DNA from: Meandrina meandrites
Taxonomy: Eukaryota; Cnidaria; Anthozoa; Scleractinia; Meandrinidae
Assembly: GCA_963693305.1 (NCBI GenBank)
Contig: OY855915.1
Span: forward strand, 11,679,340-11,743,339
Reading direction: 5' to 3'
DNA: 64,000 nucleotides
In this document: one piece after another, positions 1 to 12,300 of the stretch
How the letters are laid out: each line of letters starts with the position of its first letter
Position numbering within the stretch: the first letter of the stretch is position 1
Program-made: the position numbers and the translations under genes
The notes under the pieces: generated by a model
The model's database searches: none
Told to the model about the DNA's origin: nothing
What the model saw: only the letters and a program-made list of their open reading frames with translations

Positions 1-1527
1 GAAACGAGCACGCCAGCAAACTTACTCCAACACCACCAACATATACATTATGTGAATTATCAGCAAAGATCAATCTCTTTTTCCTTTCAGTGTATCTTTT
101 AACAGTCTTTTATCCATCACGTAAGTGAACGTGACCAGCTCTGACCTCACTTTTATTTCAACTCAAATAATTTTCCAGCCTTGGTCAGCCGCAGGAACCG
201 TAGAAAGTACTTCAACTCTCGCTGTTCTTTGATTTGCAGCCCGATATATCATGCTCACGTCGGCATTTAGAGAGAATATCCTAAATCATTTGGGGTAAGT
301 TTCCATGCCTTGGATGGGTAAATCGAGAAATAGAGCGAGAAATATTCACGAGAATATATCGCTTTCGTCGCGTCTTTCATTAAACTTAAAAAGTGAACGT
401 GCCAACGATTTTGCCGCCTTTTCATACAATCGTTTCGTTTAGACGAAATGAAACGTCCATGGTAATATTTCAAACTGTCTTGTCCTACAAATTTCGGATC
501 AGTTTATGTTTCTGGGAAACTGCCCACCTAACATTTTGCCCAAAGCGAGAAGTAAGTGTTAATGTTAGGTTTGGGGAGGGGTAGGTGGGCAGTTTCCCAG
601 AAACATAAACTGATCTCAAATTTCTACCACAGGTAAATTTCAACGAAACATTGACGTCCAATATCAAACATGTTAATGTAAGATGCCCATGCAGGCCGAC
701 CTATTTCTGGAGTATGCATATGTACGCCATGTTGCACGACGTCCTCGTTCGCACGTACGACGTACGGTGGGCGCACGCGCCCGCGAACCATGCCGCTAAT
801 CACGTTGACCATGAAAACTCAAATGCATAGTTTTCCTTTTTCTGTTCACACATGATTCTCCAATTTTATGGTTATGGGGCTCCGCTCTGCGGCCCTTAGG
901 GCCCCTAAGGAGGTTCGCTAAAAAACCTTTGAATCAAAAAAGCCAGTGGTGATCTACGGAAGTTCTCTATAAGGCGGTCACGCTAGCGACGAAGTGAAAT
1001 CGTAAGATTCTTTGTCATAACTGCAAAACCTAACTAAAATAAAACCTGACGAATAAATCCGAAAATATAATTGTTGACTTATATACAAAACACTCACTTT
1101 TTTCTATCGATATTAACGCACGAATAGGCCTAAGGTGCGTACTGCCGCTCCAAAGACCCTCATGGTTGTTCCAAATCCTATTTTGGAAGACTGCGTTTCT
1201 CCCAGAGAACTTACGCTAAAATATGAATTTTTCTGTTTTGAGGTCTGCCTTTGCAAAACATTATAGTATGGGAACCAATTTCACAATGAGAATTATTGAA
1301 ATGGTCATTTTTCTTTCGTGTGATACTGTTTATTATGCTGCACACGTGAAAGAGACCCTAGTATGTGACCATTCAAACGAAAGCTATTGACCAGTACTTT
1401 CATGTTGTGAATTGGTTTCACTTGAAAAGGAGAAAATGTCAGATACGCACTTTTGCAGCCTTAGGTGGCGAAACTAAAACTTTTATAAATCATAAGACAA
1501 TCTTCCACGCTATCAATTCACTTTCAG
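1..1527. other. Upstream flank or intron of the KCNH gene; no exon supported
   Basis: The first recognisable channel exon starts at 1528 with an incoming codon already split, so at least one 5' exon carrying the first half of the PAS domain lies upstream. I found no PAS-like reading frame here. The only structured item is the small foldback element at 496-616. The rest is AT-rich sequence without a supported gene and is probably intron. Confidence 0.5.
496..616. mobile_element. 121-bp foldback MITE with 8-bp target-site duplication
   Basis: The two ends are inverted copies over more than 30 bp (GATCAGTTTATGTTTCTGGG at 497-516, with its reverse complement ending at 615). The element is flanked by the direct repeat CAAATTTC at 488-495 and 617-624. 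An 8-bp duplication is typical of hAT-type transposition. There is no coding capacity, so this is a non-autonomous copy. Superfamily assignment is inference from duplication length. Confidence 0.75.
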
Positions 1528-3336
1528 GATCGCCATTTTGGTGTTTACTAGACATCGTTCCAATCAAGAATGAGAAAGGCAATGTGGTTCTCTTTCTTGC
1601 TTCACACAAAGACATTACCAAGCGAAAAATAAGTGGAGAGATTTCTGAACAGGATGTGGGTATGCAAATATACTTTTTTTCAGTTTTAGCTAGAACTTTG
1701 TTGGGACAGTATTTATATCTCCGTGTATTCTTCGAGGCTATTTGGTCCATCCAGGTAAGTGGGGAATTGGAGGCCGTGGGAGAGGAAAGGGTGACAGGCG
1801 ACATCCCAACGTGATGAGAACCAGGAGAAATTGCTGGTTTTCATTGTCACGCCGCAAAAAAGTAAATCCAAAACTATTGAGTGAAAAAACTCAAGGATAT
1901 TATAGGTTGTAGAAAACTACCAGATATTCTGCTTGTCCAAGTCTGGGGTTTGTCCGGTATTCCGTACTCGAGTTATCCTTCAAAATGTTCCACACAAATT
2001 TACAGAGCACATTATGGAAACGCCATGTTGGTGCCCATCCAGAATCTGGAATTCACTTTTGCTATAAAAGGCAGTCAGATCACTCTCATGATCACGTAAA
2101 CATTCACATAAACACTTCCCGCAAAACCTTAGCAGTTCAGATTGTTAAAATCACAGCATGGGGCTTTTTTTAAGCATACGTGACAGCCTTCTGGCGGCCA
2201 TCTTGATGTCGTGTGGCATGAAATTCCGAAATTCAATAAGGTCTATCTGAAAGACGGCAGCTGCTATCAAGCTAAAAACCATCATCAAGATATATATTAA
2301 GGATGTCTAATAGCCAGTGAAGGATAAAAACTTGGGAGTCTTGCGATTTGGGTTTTAGAATTTTGATGACGTCACGTGAAAACCAAGAACAGGAAAAATT
2401 GTGCAACATTGTGTAATATACTACGATTGAAAAAACGCAAGAAGGCAATAACCACTAAGAAAGGGAGTGGGAAATGGAAAAGACATGGGAAGTAGCAAGT
2501 TGTTTCATCACCCCACCCCCCATACACACAGGCCAGATATTTCACAAAGTAATGTATGTCAAACATGATGGTATGCTGAATCTGTGGGAAATTCTCCTTA
2601 CTACCAAAACTCTTTGTAGCTTATTTCTTTGTACAAAGAATGTGTATTTACATTCTAAGGGGAATGGGGTTATACCCTTGGTAACTTGGAAAAGGGCAAA
2701 GCAATACACTGCATATTTGGTTTTGTTTTGTTGTTGTTGTTGTTTTTGTTGTTGTTGCTATGCTTAGAACAAGTTCTTCTTAGAATGAGTTCTCTATGTT
2801 CCCAAAAGCAAGTGATTAGTGAACAAAAAAAAAAACAATTTAGTAAACTAGAAATATTTAACACTTAATGACTGGTCACAAGGGAAGCAGTTCATTCTGA
2901 GATTCAAAGGAAACAAAATTAAACCGTTTCCTAAGGGACCAGTCATTAAGTGATTCGTTACATAGCACAATGTAGACTTCTAAGAATAGCTGCAGTCATC
3001 AGTCAACATAGGCAGGTAACAATGCACTGTTACCCTTTGACGTTGTTGGTTTGCAATGTTGCTCGCTCAGAGACTTTTGACCGGAAACAGTATTTTTGCT
3101 AGTTTTGATGTGACCTCAAAGTAAGAGAGAGAATATAACAGTCTTCAAATTTATGTGACTTTAATTGGTTTTCTTTTAGTGCCAGCCCCCTGGAATGCTG
3201 TTGTGCAATGTATGCAGTAGGTTTAATGTATTTCTACTTAAAGTTCCCAGTAGAAATACAACACTCTCAAAAGTAACTTTTACCAAAAGATAGCTTTAAG
3301 TACCAAGACCTTAACGGAGTTGGAGATATTGTCAAA

Positions 3337-3384
<48 letters not shown>

Positions 3385-3396
3385 TCGAGGTCAGGA

Positions 3397-3427
<31 letters not shown>

Positions 3428-6400
3428 TCCTGACCGAGAGCCAAATATTTTCCCGTCCGGCCCGACCTAACTCAGTCAATAAGCATTTTATCATATGACC
3501 ACTAATTTTCTTTTTTATTGTTTTCCATTCGTTGATGCAGACGCTGCAGCCCGTTTCGCGCGCATTTTGAAAAGCCAATGGTAGCCCGTAATGTTTTGGG
3601 GAAGCCAGTGAAGTGCTTTTGAACTGCGGTGCGCACAGAGTATTCAAACTTCTGTTAGGATTGTCAAAATTACAACCAAATCTTCGAGTTTTAGCTTCAT
3701 TCCAAGGAGATTTCAACCCGGACAAATTCTTTCTACATGACTGCAGTTAGTAGAAATTTCAAAAGCAACGGTTAAGAAGGATTACGACAAAGAATTTGCA
3801 CGACGTTTCGGCTAGTCGTACTCGTCTATAAAGTTTAAGCTAAGACTGAATTGAATAACAAAGCGACGTTTATTCTTGAGCCGAAATTCATCCTAGTGCT
3901 TGGTTTGAACGAGAGGATTGATTAATTTTCAACCAAGAAGGATTTTGGATGTTAGAAACAACAATTCTAATGGGACAGTTTGATGTTGGAATAGGATTGT
4001 ACAAGCAGCTGAGAATTTTGCTTCGCATCGTTTCCCCGCTCGGGCTTCACCTTCAAGTTGTTTTCTTTACCACTGAGGATTCTAAATGTCTGCCGTTGCT
4101 GCCTAGTCATTGAATTCGTTAGTTCCTCGATGGTGTTGAACTCTAATTGCGGTTGTCTTCCAGTTAGTGGCTAAAATACTTCATGAAAACTAGTGGAACA
4201 CTGTGTAAGGTTAGTCGAAAACACAGTCTTACATGTAATCGCATTTTCTTTGTTGTGATTGAAGAATTACACAGCTGCAGAGTTTCAAACTGAACAAGAG
4301 AAATTATCTTGGCATTCGTACTTTGACTTCAATGTTTATCAATGATTACGGTTTTATTTAGAAACCACAGAATGCGTTTATGTACGAGTGTGTAGTTTTT
4401 CACTGATTTTTTATGGCCGCTTTCATTTCGATTTCAGTTTATTGATGTTGTCAGGAGTTGTTGTTGCCGAATAAATTTATGCAGTTCTTCATCATTTGCA
4501 GAGTTTGAACATGTTTTGTTTTCAATTTCAGCGCTTACAAAGCAGCCGGATATTCTTTGCTTTCGGAATAATCTTCAGAATAACTATCGCTCATTTTGAA
4601 TTCAAGATTATCGAATCCAACGGTTTCAAATTCCATCGCGCGGCAGTCGCGGGTCCGTACGCTTTTCTAGTGGGGCCGTACGGCTTTTTCCGGCCCTGTT
4701 AGATGAAGGCGTACGGCCCTCATACGGGACTTTTTTTCTTATGGTTTTCCAAGGAAATAGCGCGCGGGTCCGTACGGGTCATATGATAATATACATTATG
4801 TCCAGTGTTATTGTAAATAACATTATGAATGGAGTGGTTATTAATCTCTTAGGCAGTCAGGGAAACAAGGGCAGTCCGTGATCTGATGAAGGACTGCTAA
4901 AAAATTTAAAAAGTTATTTTTTTTTCTTTTGTTTGCAAGAGATAGATTGAAGAGGGATGAGTGAAGGAGGGGGTAAGGGGATAATGGGGCACAAAATTCT
5001 CAAGTGGATGGTTGATTAGAGTGCGTGGATGATAATTTCTGGTTATATTTACAGCTATGGGCTTGGCTGTAATTTTAAATTATGAAACTTTCACATGGGC
5101 ACACTTTTTGTAAGTGCAGGACATATCTTATACTACCTTCTGTTCATATCATGCCAGGTGTGAGGGGATGGGGGTACTTCCTAGTAATAGGCTTATGGGG
5201 ATATGCCGCTTGATGGGGTCTCATTTTCATGACTGGATTGACTATAATTGGGTTGTATTTTATAGCTCCTAGAATGGGTTGCACATTTTTCAGGATTTTA
5301 GGGGTAAGAAAATTCTGAGAAGTAGATATAGCGATTTGGCGAATAATTTGAGGAAAAAATTGGGAAGATTCTTGGTTAAAAAATGTTACCATATTTAGTG
5401 CTGTCAGGATGACCTGAACAGCACTAATAAGGTAGATGCATAAAGAGAAAGTGACTAAGTTGGGATCACGAAATTTACATTTTACACGTAAGTCACCAAG
5501 ATAGGGTCTATAACTGGCCATGCAATGATTAGACTATAATGGGGAATGGGCTCCAAGAGGCCAGCGGCATAAACCCAGCAAAAATTGACCCAACACCCCC
5601 TTCCCCCCCCCCCCCCCCACCCCCCACCCCCCCCGATATCATGATCAACTCGACTACTGAAACAGAATATTTAACGGTATCAAGGTATGATGATTCATAC
5701 TTGTACTTAGCAGACATTTATGCGTGTAATATTTAATATAAACTTAACTTTGGGAGGCATATATTATAAGCCTATTTTTAAACTACAAAGAACGAACCCT
5801 GGAACATACAGTTTCAAATAACAACAAAGCTGACTACAACAGGCCCCAATGACAGCTAATGACAGCAGCTGCAGCAGTGAAGAGCTTGAGGCCCCATTAT
5901 TATTGAAATGACTCGTCGCCACAAGCGTTACCACTAAAAAATTCAATGCATACCTTTTTCGTTGATTTTCTTATTCAAACTTGTGTAGAAACCATCAATT
6001 GTAAGAATATCTCAAGAGAATTTTCCGTATTTGCCGCCATGCCGTTTCCGCCATATTGGTTTACTAGTGCGACCGCTGACTTCCTTGCGGACTCCAACTG
6101 ACTGGGAAAAATTGGAAGAAAATGATATTTCGGGGACACATTTGTAGTCGATGCATGTGGCACAATTTTTTTCCGGGAACTTAATTCTGTAAAATAGCAA
6201 TGTTTAGTATTTGCTGGATATAACGTTTGTGATTTAGACAGCCGGATTACATTATAGCATGAAGTTAATTTGCACGAAAAACGTTTTCATTAGAATCCGT
6301 AAAAAACTTTTGTGCCACACCGTGGAGTCCGTAAATGACTTCGTTGATTCTGTTTGTCCACGTAGTTTATATATTAGGTGTTAACCTTTTACTATTTTTG

Positions 6401-9360
6401 AAACTACTAAGAGAGATCACAGTTACATCCTTGTGCATCTTTATTTCTAATATACAATGAAGATTTTAAACAAGTGTTTCTTGTTTGTGTCGTTTATTTT
6501 CGTCCAGCCGCATTGGGAAATTCACCTCAAAAGCTGACTAGATCTCGTTCAAGGAAGTTCAGCAGGGATGTACTTCTCCACTTGTCAAGACAATATCAAC
6601 AAAGTACAAGTCCTACAAACAAAACCAACCCGCGGAGACCTGTCAAGAGAGCACGAGTAAGTAGAAATTCCCCTTAGCGGAGAGCTTTTCAAATGAGAGC
6701 CATCCATGGCTATTTTTTAGAAACTCGCGCCACCTAAATTAACCAACCAATCAGATGCAGTGATCAAAACCAATCGCGGCCTGTTCACGCAGGTTCTCCC
6801 ACGCCGTCATGTGTATTGGTCATTGTCATTGCCATTGCTGTAGTATTAAGGTTTATGGGGCGCTCGACTGAAAGCAACTCTATTACCAAAGCAAGCACAG
6901 CATATAACAATGAAGCAAAGCAAAATTTAAAGCAAAAGTTTGTGGCATGCGCAGAAACACACTTAACTGGTGGCAGATGAAGAGAACATGTAACCAGTAC
7001 TGCAGAGGAACTCCGATGTAACGAGCCCCTTTATAATGGACAATATTTTTCAGCCCGACCAAATTAAGTTACAATAAAATGCATGGAGCATTTGAAACTC
7101 GATGCAACGAGCCCCGTTATTACGAACACACTTTCGGCCCAGTCTCTTTGTACTTCGTTATATTGGGATTCTACTGTATAATCCTAAGAAAGTGTTAGCA
7201 CGATGGTAAGCGCTGGAAAAACCTGGGAAAAGTGCGCGGCAAAAGCGCGGTAAAACTGATGTTGAAGCCACTGCAAATTGGCAATGATTAGCACTGGCCC
7301 CACGTTTGCTCTGAACTGGTATCTTGAACAAATCATCGATGTAAAAGCAAACAAAACCACTTTCCTAACTTATCGTATTCTTTTCCTTTCAGTCCTTTTC
7401 TTTTAATTCCGAGCGACTACCACAGTACAAGCGAGAATCAGACAAGAAATCCAAGTTCCTCTTTCTGCACTATAGCGCCACAAAAGGATTTTGGGATTGG
7501 TGGATTCTCATCTTGACGACCTACATTGCAATCATGATCCCTTATAACGTGGCCTTTCGGAGGAATGATCGAAAGAGGGACCTCATTATATTCGATATGG
7601 TGATAGAGTTGTTCTTCATAATGGACATTGTGGTGCACTTTAGAACTTCTTTTGTGGATATAAGTGGGAGGATCATTTATGACCAGAAAAAGATTGCCAT
7701 TCATTACTTGAAAGGATGGTTCATTCTAGACTTTCTTGCCGCGTTGCCATTCGAGGCTTTGTATTTTGTTAATCATACTTGGGTGAGTACCTAGTGTGTC
7801 ATTTTTAACTCTCTTATCCCAAGATTTGCATCAAATTCCCCTTACGGTCTCAACAATCTGCGTCTGGAGAATATTTGGCATCAATCGAGTCTTCGTACGT
7901 ATGATTGAACGACTAACAACATAACAACTAGTTTATCTGCACAGCACTGTTAAATCATGGTTAAATATAACTACTGAGTTAAAATTTTAAAAGCCTCAAA
8001 TCAATGTTATTATATGTTATTTGAATAATAATAATCTGATATTAAGACTATTAACTAATCATTGTAAACTAACAGAAAACCTAAACAGCTGACCGATCAT
8101 CTAAAAACAGCTTAATTTTAAATTGATGTATTTTAAAGTAAGCATCTATAAATTTTAACACAATATAACAAGCTCAGTAAGACCTGGTTAAAACGTCGCG
8201 ATTTCATCTTGTCAAGCGCGACTGTAGTGCGGATGTTTGATTCCGGATGTTTGAATGCCCACTCGTCCCGGTCCATTTTTGAAAAAATTGCAAGACTCGA
8301 TGGATAACGGGGAATGGGGAAGAGCGCTCCTTCCCATCATTCCCTAGCCTGGTGCAGCGTTGATTCAAACGTGGCATCACAGTTATGAAAGCTCAGTGTA
8401 AACGTATGTACTGTTTATTTATATTTTCAGCGATTTAGCAGGGAATTAAAGCAAGGTACTGCATGGTACGACTGAATTAATCGAGAATTAAGTAGAAACT
8501 GTAATTCAGTTTGGCGCTATACGTGATAGAGCGACGTTTTAACCGGGCCTAACGCTGTCATAAAGTAATTGCAACATTGAACACCAAGGGCAACGTGAAA
8601 CTAATTAAGCTGCAATGTTCTGGAAGTTGAAGTCTGCATAATTCTTTCAGGATTGAAATATCAAAAGGCCATTTTACAGTTGTCTGCTCAGTGACCTGGC
8701 GTTTGGATGGTAGCGAGGTTGGAGGTGACCTTGTATTGATACAAACCTCTCTGCTTTCTCATGTAAATGCAACCTAGTTAGCATCAGAACAACTTGATTT
8801 TCAAAACAAAAGCACTGAGGTCTGTATCAAAACGAGTTCAACTCCAACCTCGCTACCATTCAAAGGCCAGGTCACTGAGCAAACAGCTGTAAAATGCCCC
8901 ATTCTCGTCAGTGATTGCGTATATGAGAGTCATCAAAGCAATATTTCCTGTTGATTATTTTCCTTATTCTCATCACCTGTCCACTTGACAGTGTTTTGAT
9001 GTTGTTAGGAGAATTTAGCAGTCTGTCATTCTTGGGACTTGAAGGATTAAACTAACTGCATCAGTGATCAAAACTACAAAGCTAATATCGCCCTCGCGCG
9101 TGTCGTGTCCTTTTTCCCCATTTTAATTCTTTTGCTATCAACTAAATTTTAGTCAATGTTTTCTTACTATTTTTGCCATTGTCTTCGGGATAAGTTGGTA
9201 CGATCAGGATTTTATCAGTCTTGTGTCATCGCTTTGGGTTTACATGTAAGTCATCTGAATCAGTTTGTTTTACATAGGAGCCCGTAGCACACAAATGGTC
9301 AGGGCGTTGACTTGAGAATTATTCAGACTGGGTTATAAACTAAGCATTGCCTTCACTCAC

Positions 9361-9393
<33 letters not shown>

Positions 9394-12300
9394 TTATTAG
9401 CATCATGATGCGGGATGAGGTTGCTTTTCATATCCGAGCCAGCGGTTCATGTATAAAGCGCATGACAATAATAAGCTTAAGATTAAGTAAAACGAGAAGG
9501 GGAACTAGTGTAATTAATAATTAATTAAATATTATTATAAATCAAGATACAGATTTCAGTTTAAGATGTAAGTTTTGCCTTTTTGTTGGAAAGACACTTT
9601 TCTAGAGCATTTATGATGACTCTCGGTATGCAGATACTTAATTAATAGACACCAGAGAATTATTGGGATAAACTGACAAAAATGCTGAAGGATAAAGTGG
9701 CATTGACTCAAGCATCCTATCCAAGGATAGTAGCAAATCTCCAAGAGTTGCCATAGAGACCGACGTAAGGCAGCAGACGGCTGTTATATATACCCCCCCC
9801 CCCCCCCCTCCCTACAGGTTCCATTATTTCATGTTAGCCGTCTTACATTCTCTGGTTCTTACAGTCTATCTGTCTTATTTCATTATCCAGGCAAACACAG
9901 CCTTTGATAGGAAAGGTTCTACATTTAACGAGGTACTTCCCATGACTTTTTCAAATTGCATCTATATGTTGTTCTTTAAATTTATCTTTGGTTTAAAACT
10001 TTTCAAACCACTTTGAATTTTTTTTTTCATTATTTTTATTTATTCATTTTCATTGTCGTAGTCGAAAACAAAAGGAAATAAAAATCAAACTGGTTTGAAA
10101 ATTTTGAACCAAAATAATTTAAACCATAACATATATTTACTTTATAAATTTACGTTTATATAAGTTTAGCTCGACTCTTGCGTGTCGCATATTAATTAAT
10201 TTGACTTGGTCAGGTTTGCTTCTAAATGGCTTTTGAGTTGTTCTTATATGACGTCAATTCTGTTCTTCGACAGTATTGCAGTTCCGTTATAAAACAATAA
10301 AGATCGCTAACATTAAAAGTAGGTGAACATAACACTAATTTGAAAGAAAGCAAGCGTTTTGTAACCATATCTTAAGTATCTCTAACTTAAAATAAAATAA
10401 TTTAAAATTTCAAAGTAAAACATCGAACTTCGAAAACTAAATATACCCTCTATTATAATAATAACCTTAAAAATTAAAATAACCACATAAAGTGCACTTA
10501 AAAATAAGAAAGCTCCAGAATAATTTTTTTTGTTTTGATAGTGACAATTCAGCTGCTGGCTTTGATTGGTTTTAGGGCTTTTTTCCACTTATTTGAATCA
10601 GGTAAAGACATCAGCTAACCCATAGCTGAATCACCGACTCATGAAATTATTTTAACGCAATCACACGCTCTCTTTGTTCCAATACTCAGGGTTTTCTTAT
10701 TCAACTTCTCAAATGTGGACGACTCCTTCGTTTGTTCCGTGTAGTACGTAAGCTACACCGTTACACAGAATACAGCGCCATACTTCTCACTCTTCTAATG
10801 ATTGCATTTGCAATGATGGCTCACTGGCTTGCTTGTATCTGGTACGTGATTGGCTTATCAGAAGTGACAGACAGATCGACAGTGAGCTGGCTTTATGCGC
10901 TTGGAGAAGCTATTAACAAGCCGTACGTTAACTTTACAGCGGGGACTGGACCCGATGAAGGGTCTGCTTACGTCACTGCTCTTTATTTTACACTGACCAG
11001 TATGACAACGGTCGGATTTGGTAATGTGGCTGCAAATACAAATGGAGAAAAAGTGTTTGCTGTTGTTACTATGTTGATTGGAGGTAAGTTGTTGCCTGTT
11101 TTGGTCAGATATTTCAAAAGTATATTTTTGTATCGGTTTTAAGTTTGTATACACTCATATGAGAGTGGAATTTGCAGATGAGTCACATTTCATTTTGTTC
11201 GCAAACAATTTGCGAATAGTCTCTGTTTATTGCGTTTTTGTTTGTCTGCAGCTTTGATGCATGCTGCCATATTTGGAAATGTAGCTGCCATTATCCAGAA
11301 GCTGTATGCCAACCGAGTTCGGTACCACTCCCGCGCGAACGAAATCAAACAATTCATCCGGGTACACAGAATTGATCAGGATCTAGCCAATAGGCTTGAA
11401 GATTATTTTCACACGACGTGGACCCTTTCCGGGGGAGTTGATACTAGCGAGGTTTGTAGATACTGTTGTTACACATTAGAAGAATCATTCCTCGTCAAAA
11501 CCTATTCGTGTAATACACTGTTAACCCTAATTAAGCTAGTGCAGTTAAACCGAGTTAAAAAAGCCGATAATTTGCGAAAGAAAGCAGGAAATTACAACTG
11601 AAAAAGGTCCTTACTTTGGTTTCATGTGGGAGGTTTCTGGTCAGTCAACCTGTTCACACTATGTTCCTCGACTTTTGAAAAATTGTTCCAACAATCTACT
11701 CTGTCCTTACTGATTCCGTTTAGATTCTCACTACCTTTCCCGAGGAACTGCAGTCGGACGTATGCATGCATCTGTACAAAGGACTGCTGGAGCTCAACCC
11801 TTTCAACCAAGCCCCACGCGGTTGTATCAAAATGCTCTCGCTCCAGGTCCGCACGGTTTACATTGGGCCAGGCGAGGTACTATTGGCGCAAAATGACGTC
11901 ATCAACGCTATTTATTACATTGCCAGCGGATCTATGGAGGTGCTTCAAGGAGAGTCTGTGGCTGCAATTCTTGGTAAGTGTACAGTAAAATTTATTTATC
12001 TTACAACCAGTCTCGCTCGTAATACATCAGATACAAGAGAAAAAGTTGAAGTTTTTGACAAACTTCAAGGTGTTTTAAAATGTGATATAAAACACAGTGT
12101 TTGGCATATCTTCTCGATCGAAACTAAAACTATGGAATAAACGGAGAGACAATTTTGCTGAAATCACCAACCCGCCGTCACGGCTATGATTTTTATATTT
12201 CACAGGTAAGTCAAATATCAGAATTTATGGATAGAAACAAAAACTCTTTTAGCAGAATTATGCCAAGAGCTGTTCGCTATGCAATCCGCACAAGCATAGA

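Noticed and set aside
180..300. Candidate upstream KCNH exon between two AG acceptors near 178 and 240
   Set aside because: The frames give no PAS-like residues and contain stops; the first PAS half is not visible in the window.
3267..3725. 152-codon frame on the minus strand
   Set aside because: Runs through the hairpin repeat at 3344-3482 and adjacent repeat sequence; no recognisable domain.
5144..5521. 125-codon minus-strand frame
   Set aside because: Lies in repeat-looking sequence (words such as ATATGCCGCTTGATGGGG) inside a KCNH intron; no family recognised.
9270..9350. tRNA-like SINE head before the CAAT microsatellite
   Set aside because: Only weak A-box resemblance (GTAGCACACAAATGGTCAGG) and a poor B box; too degenerate to call.
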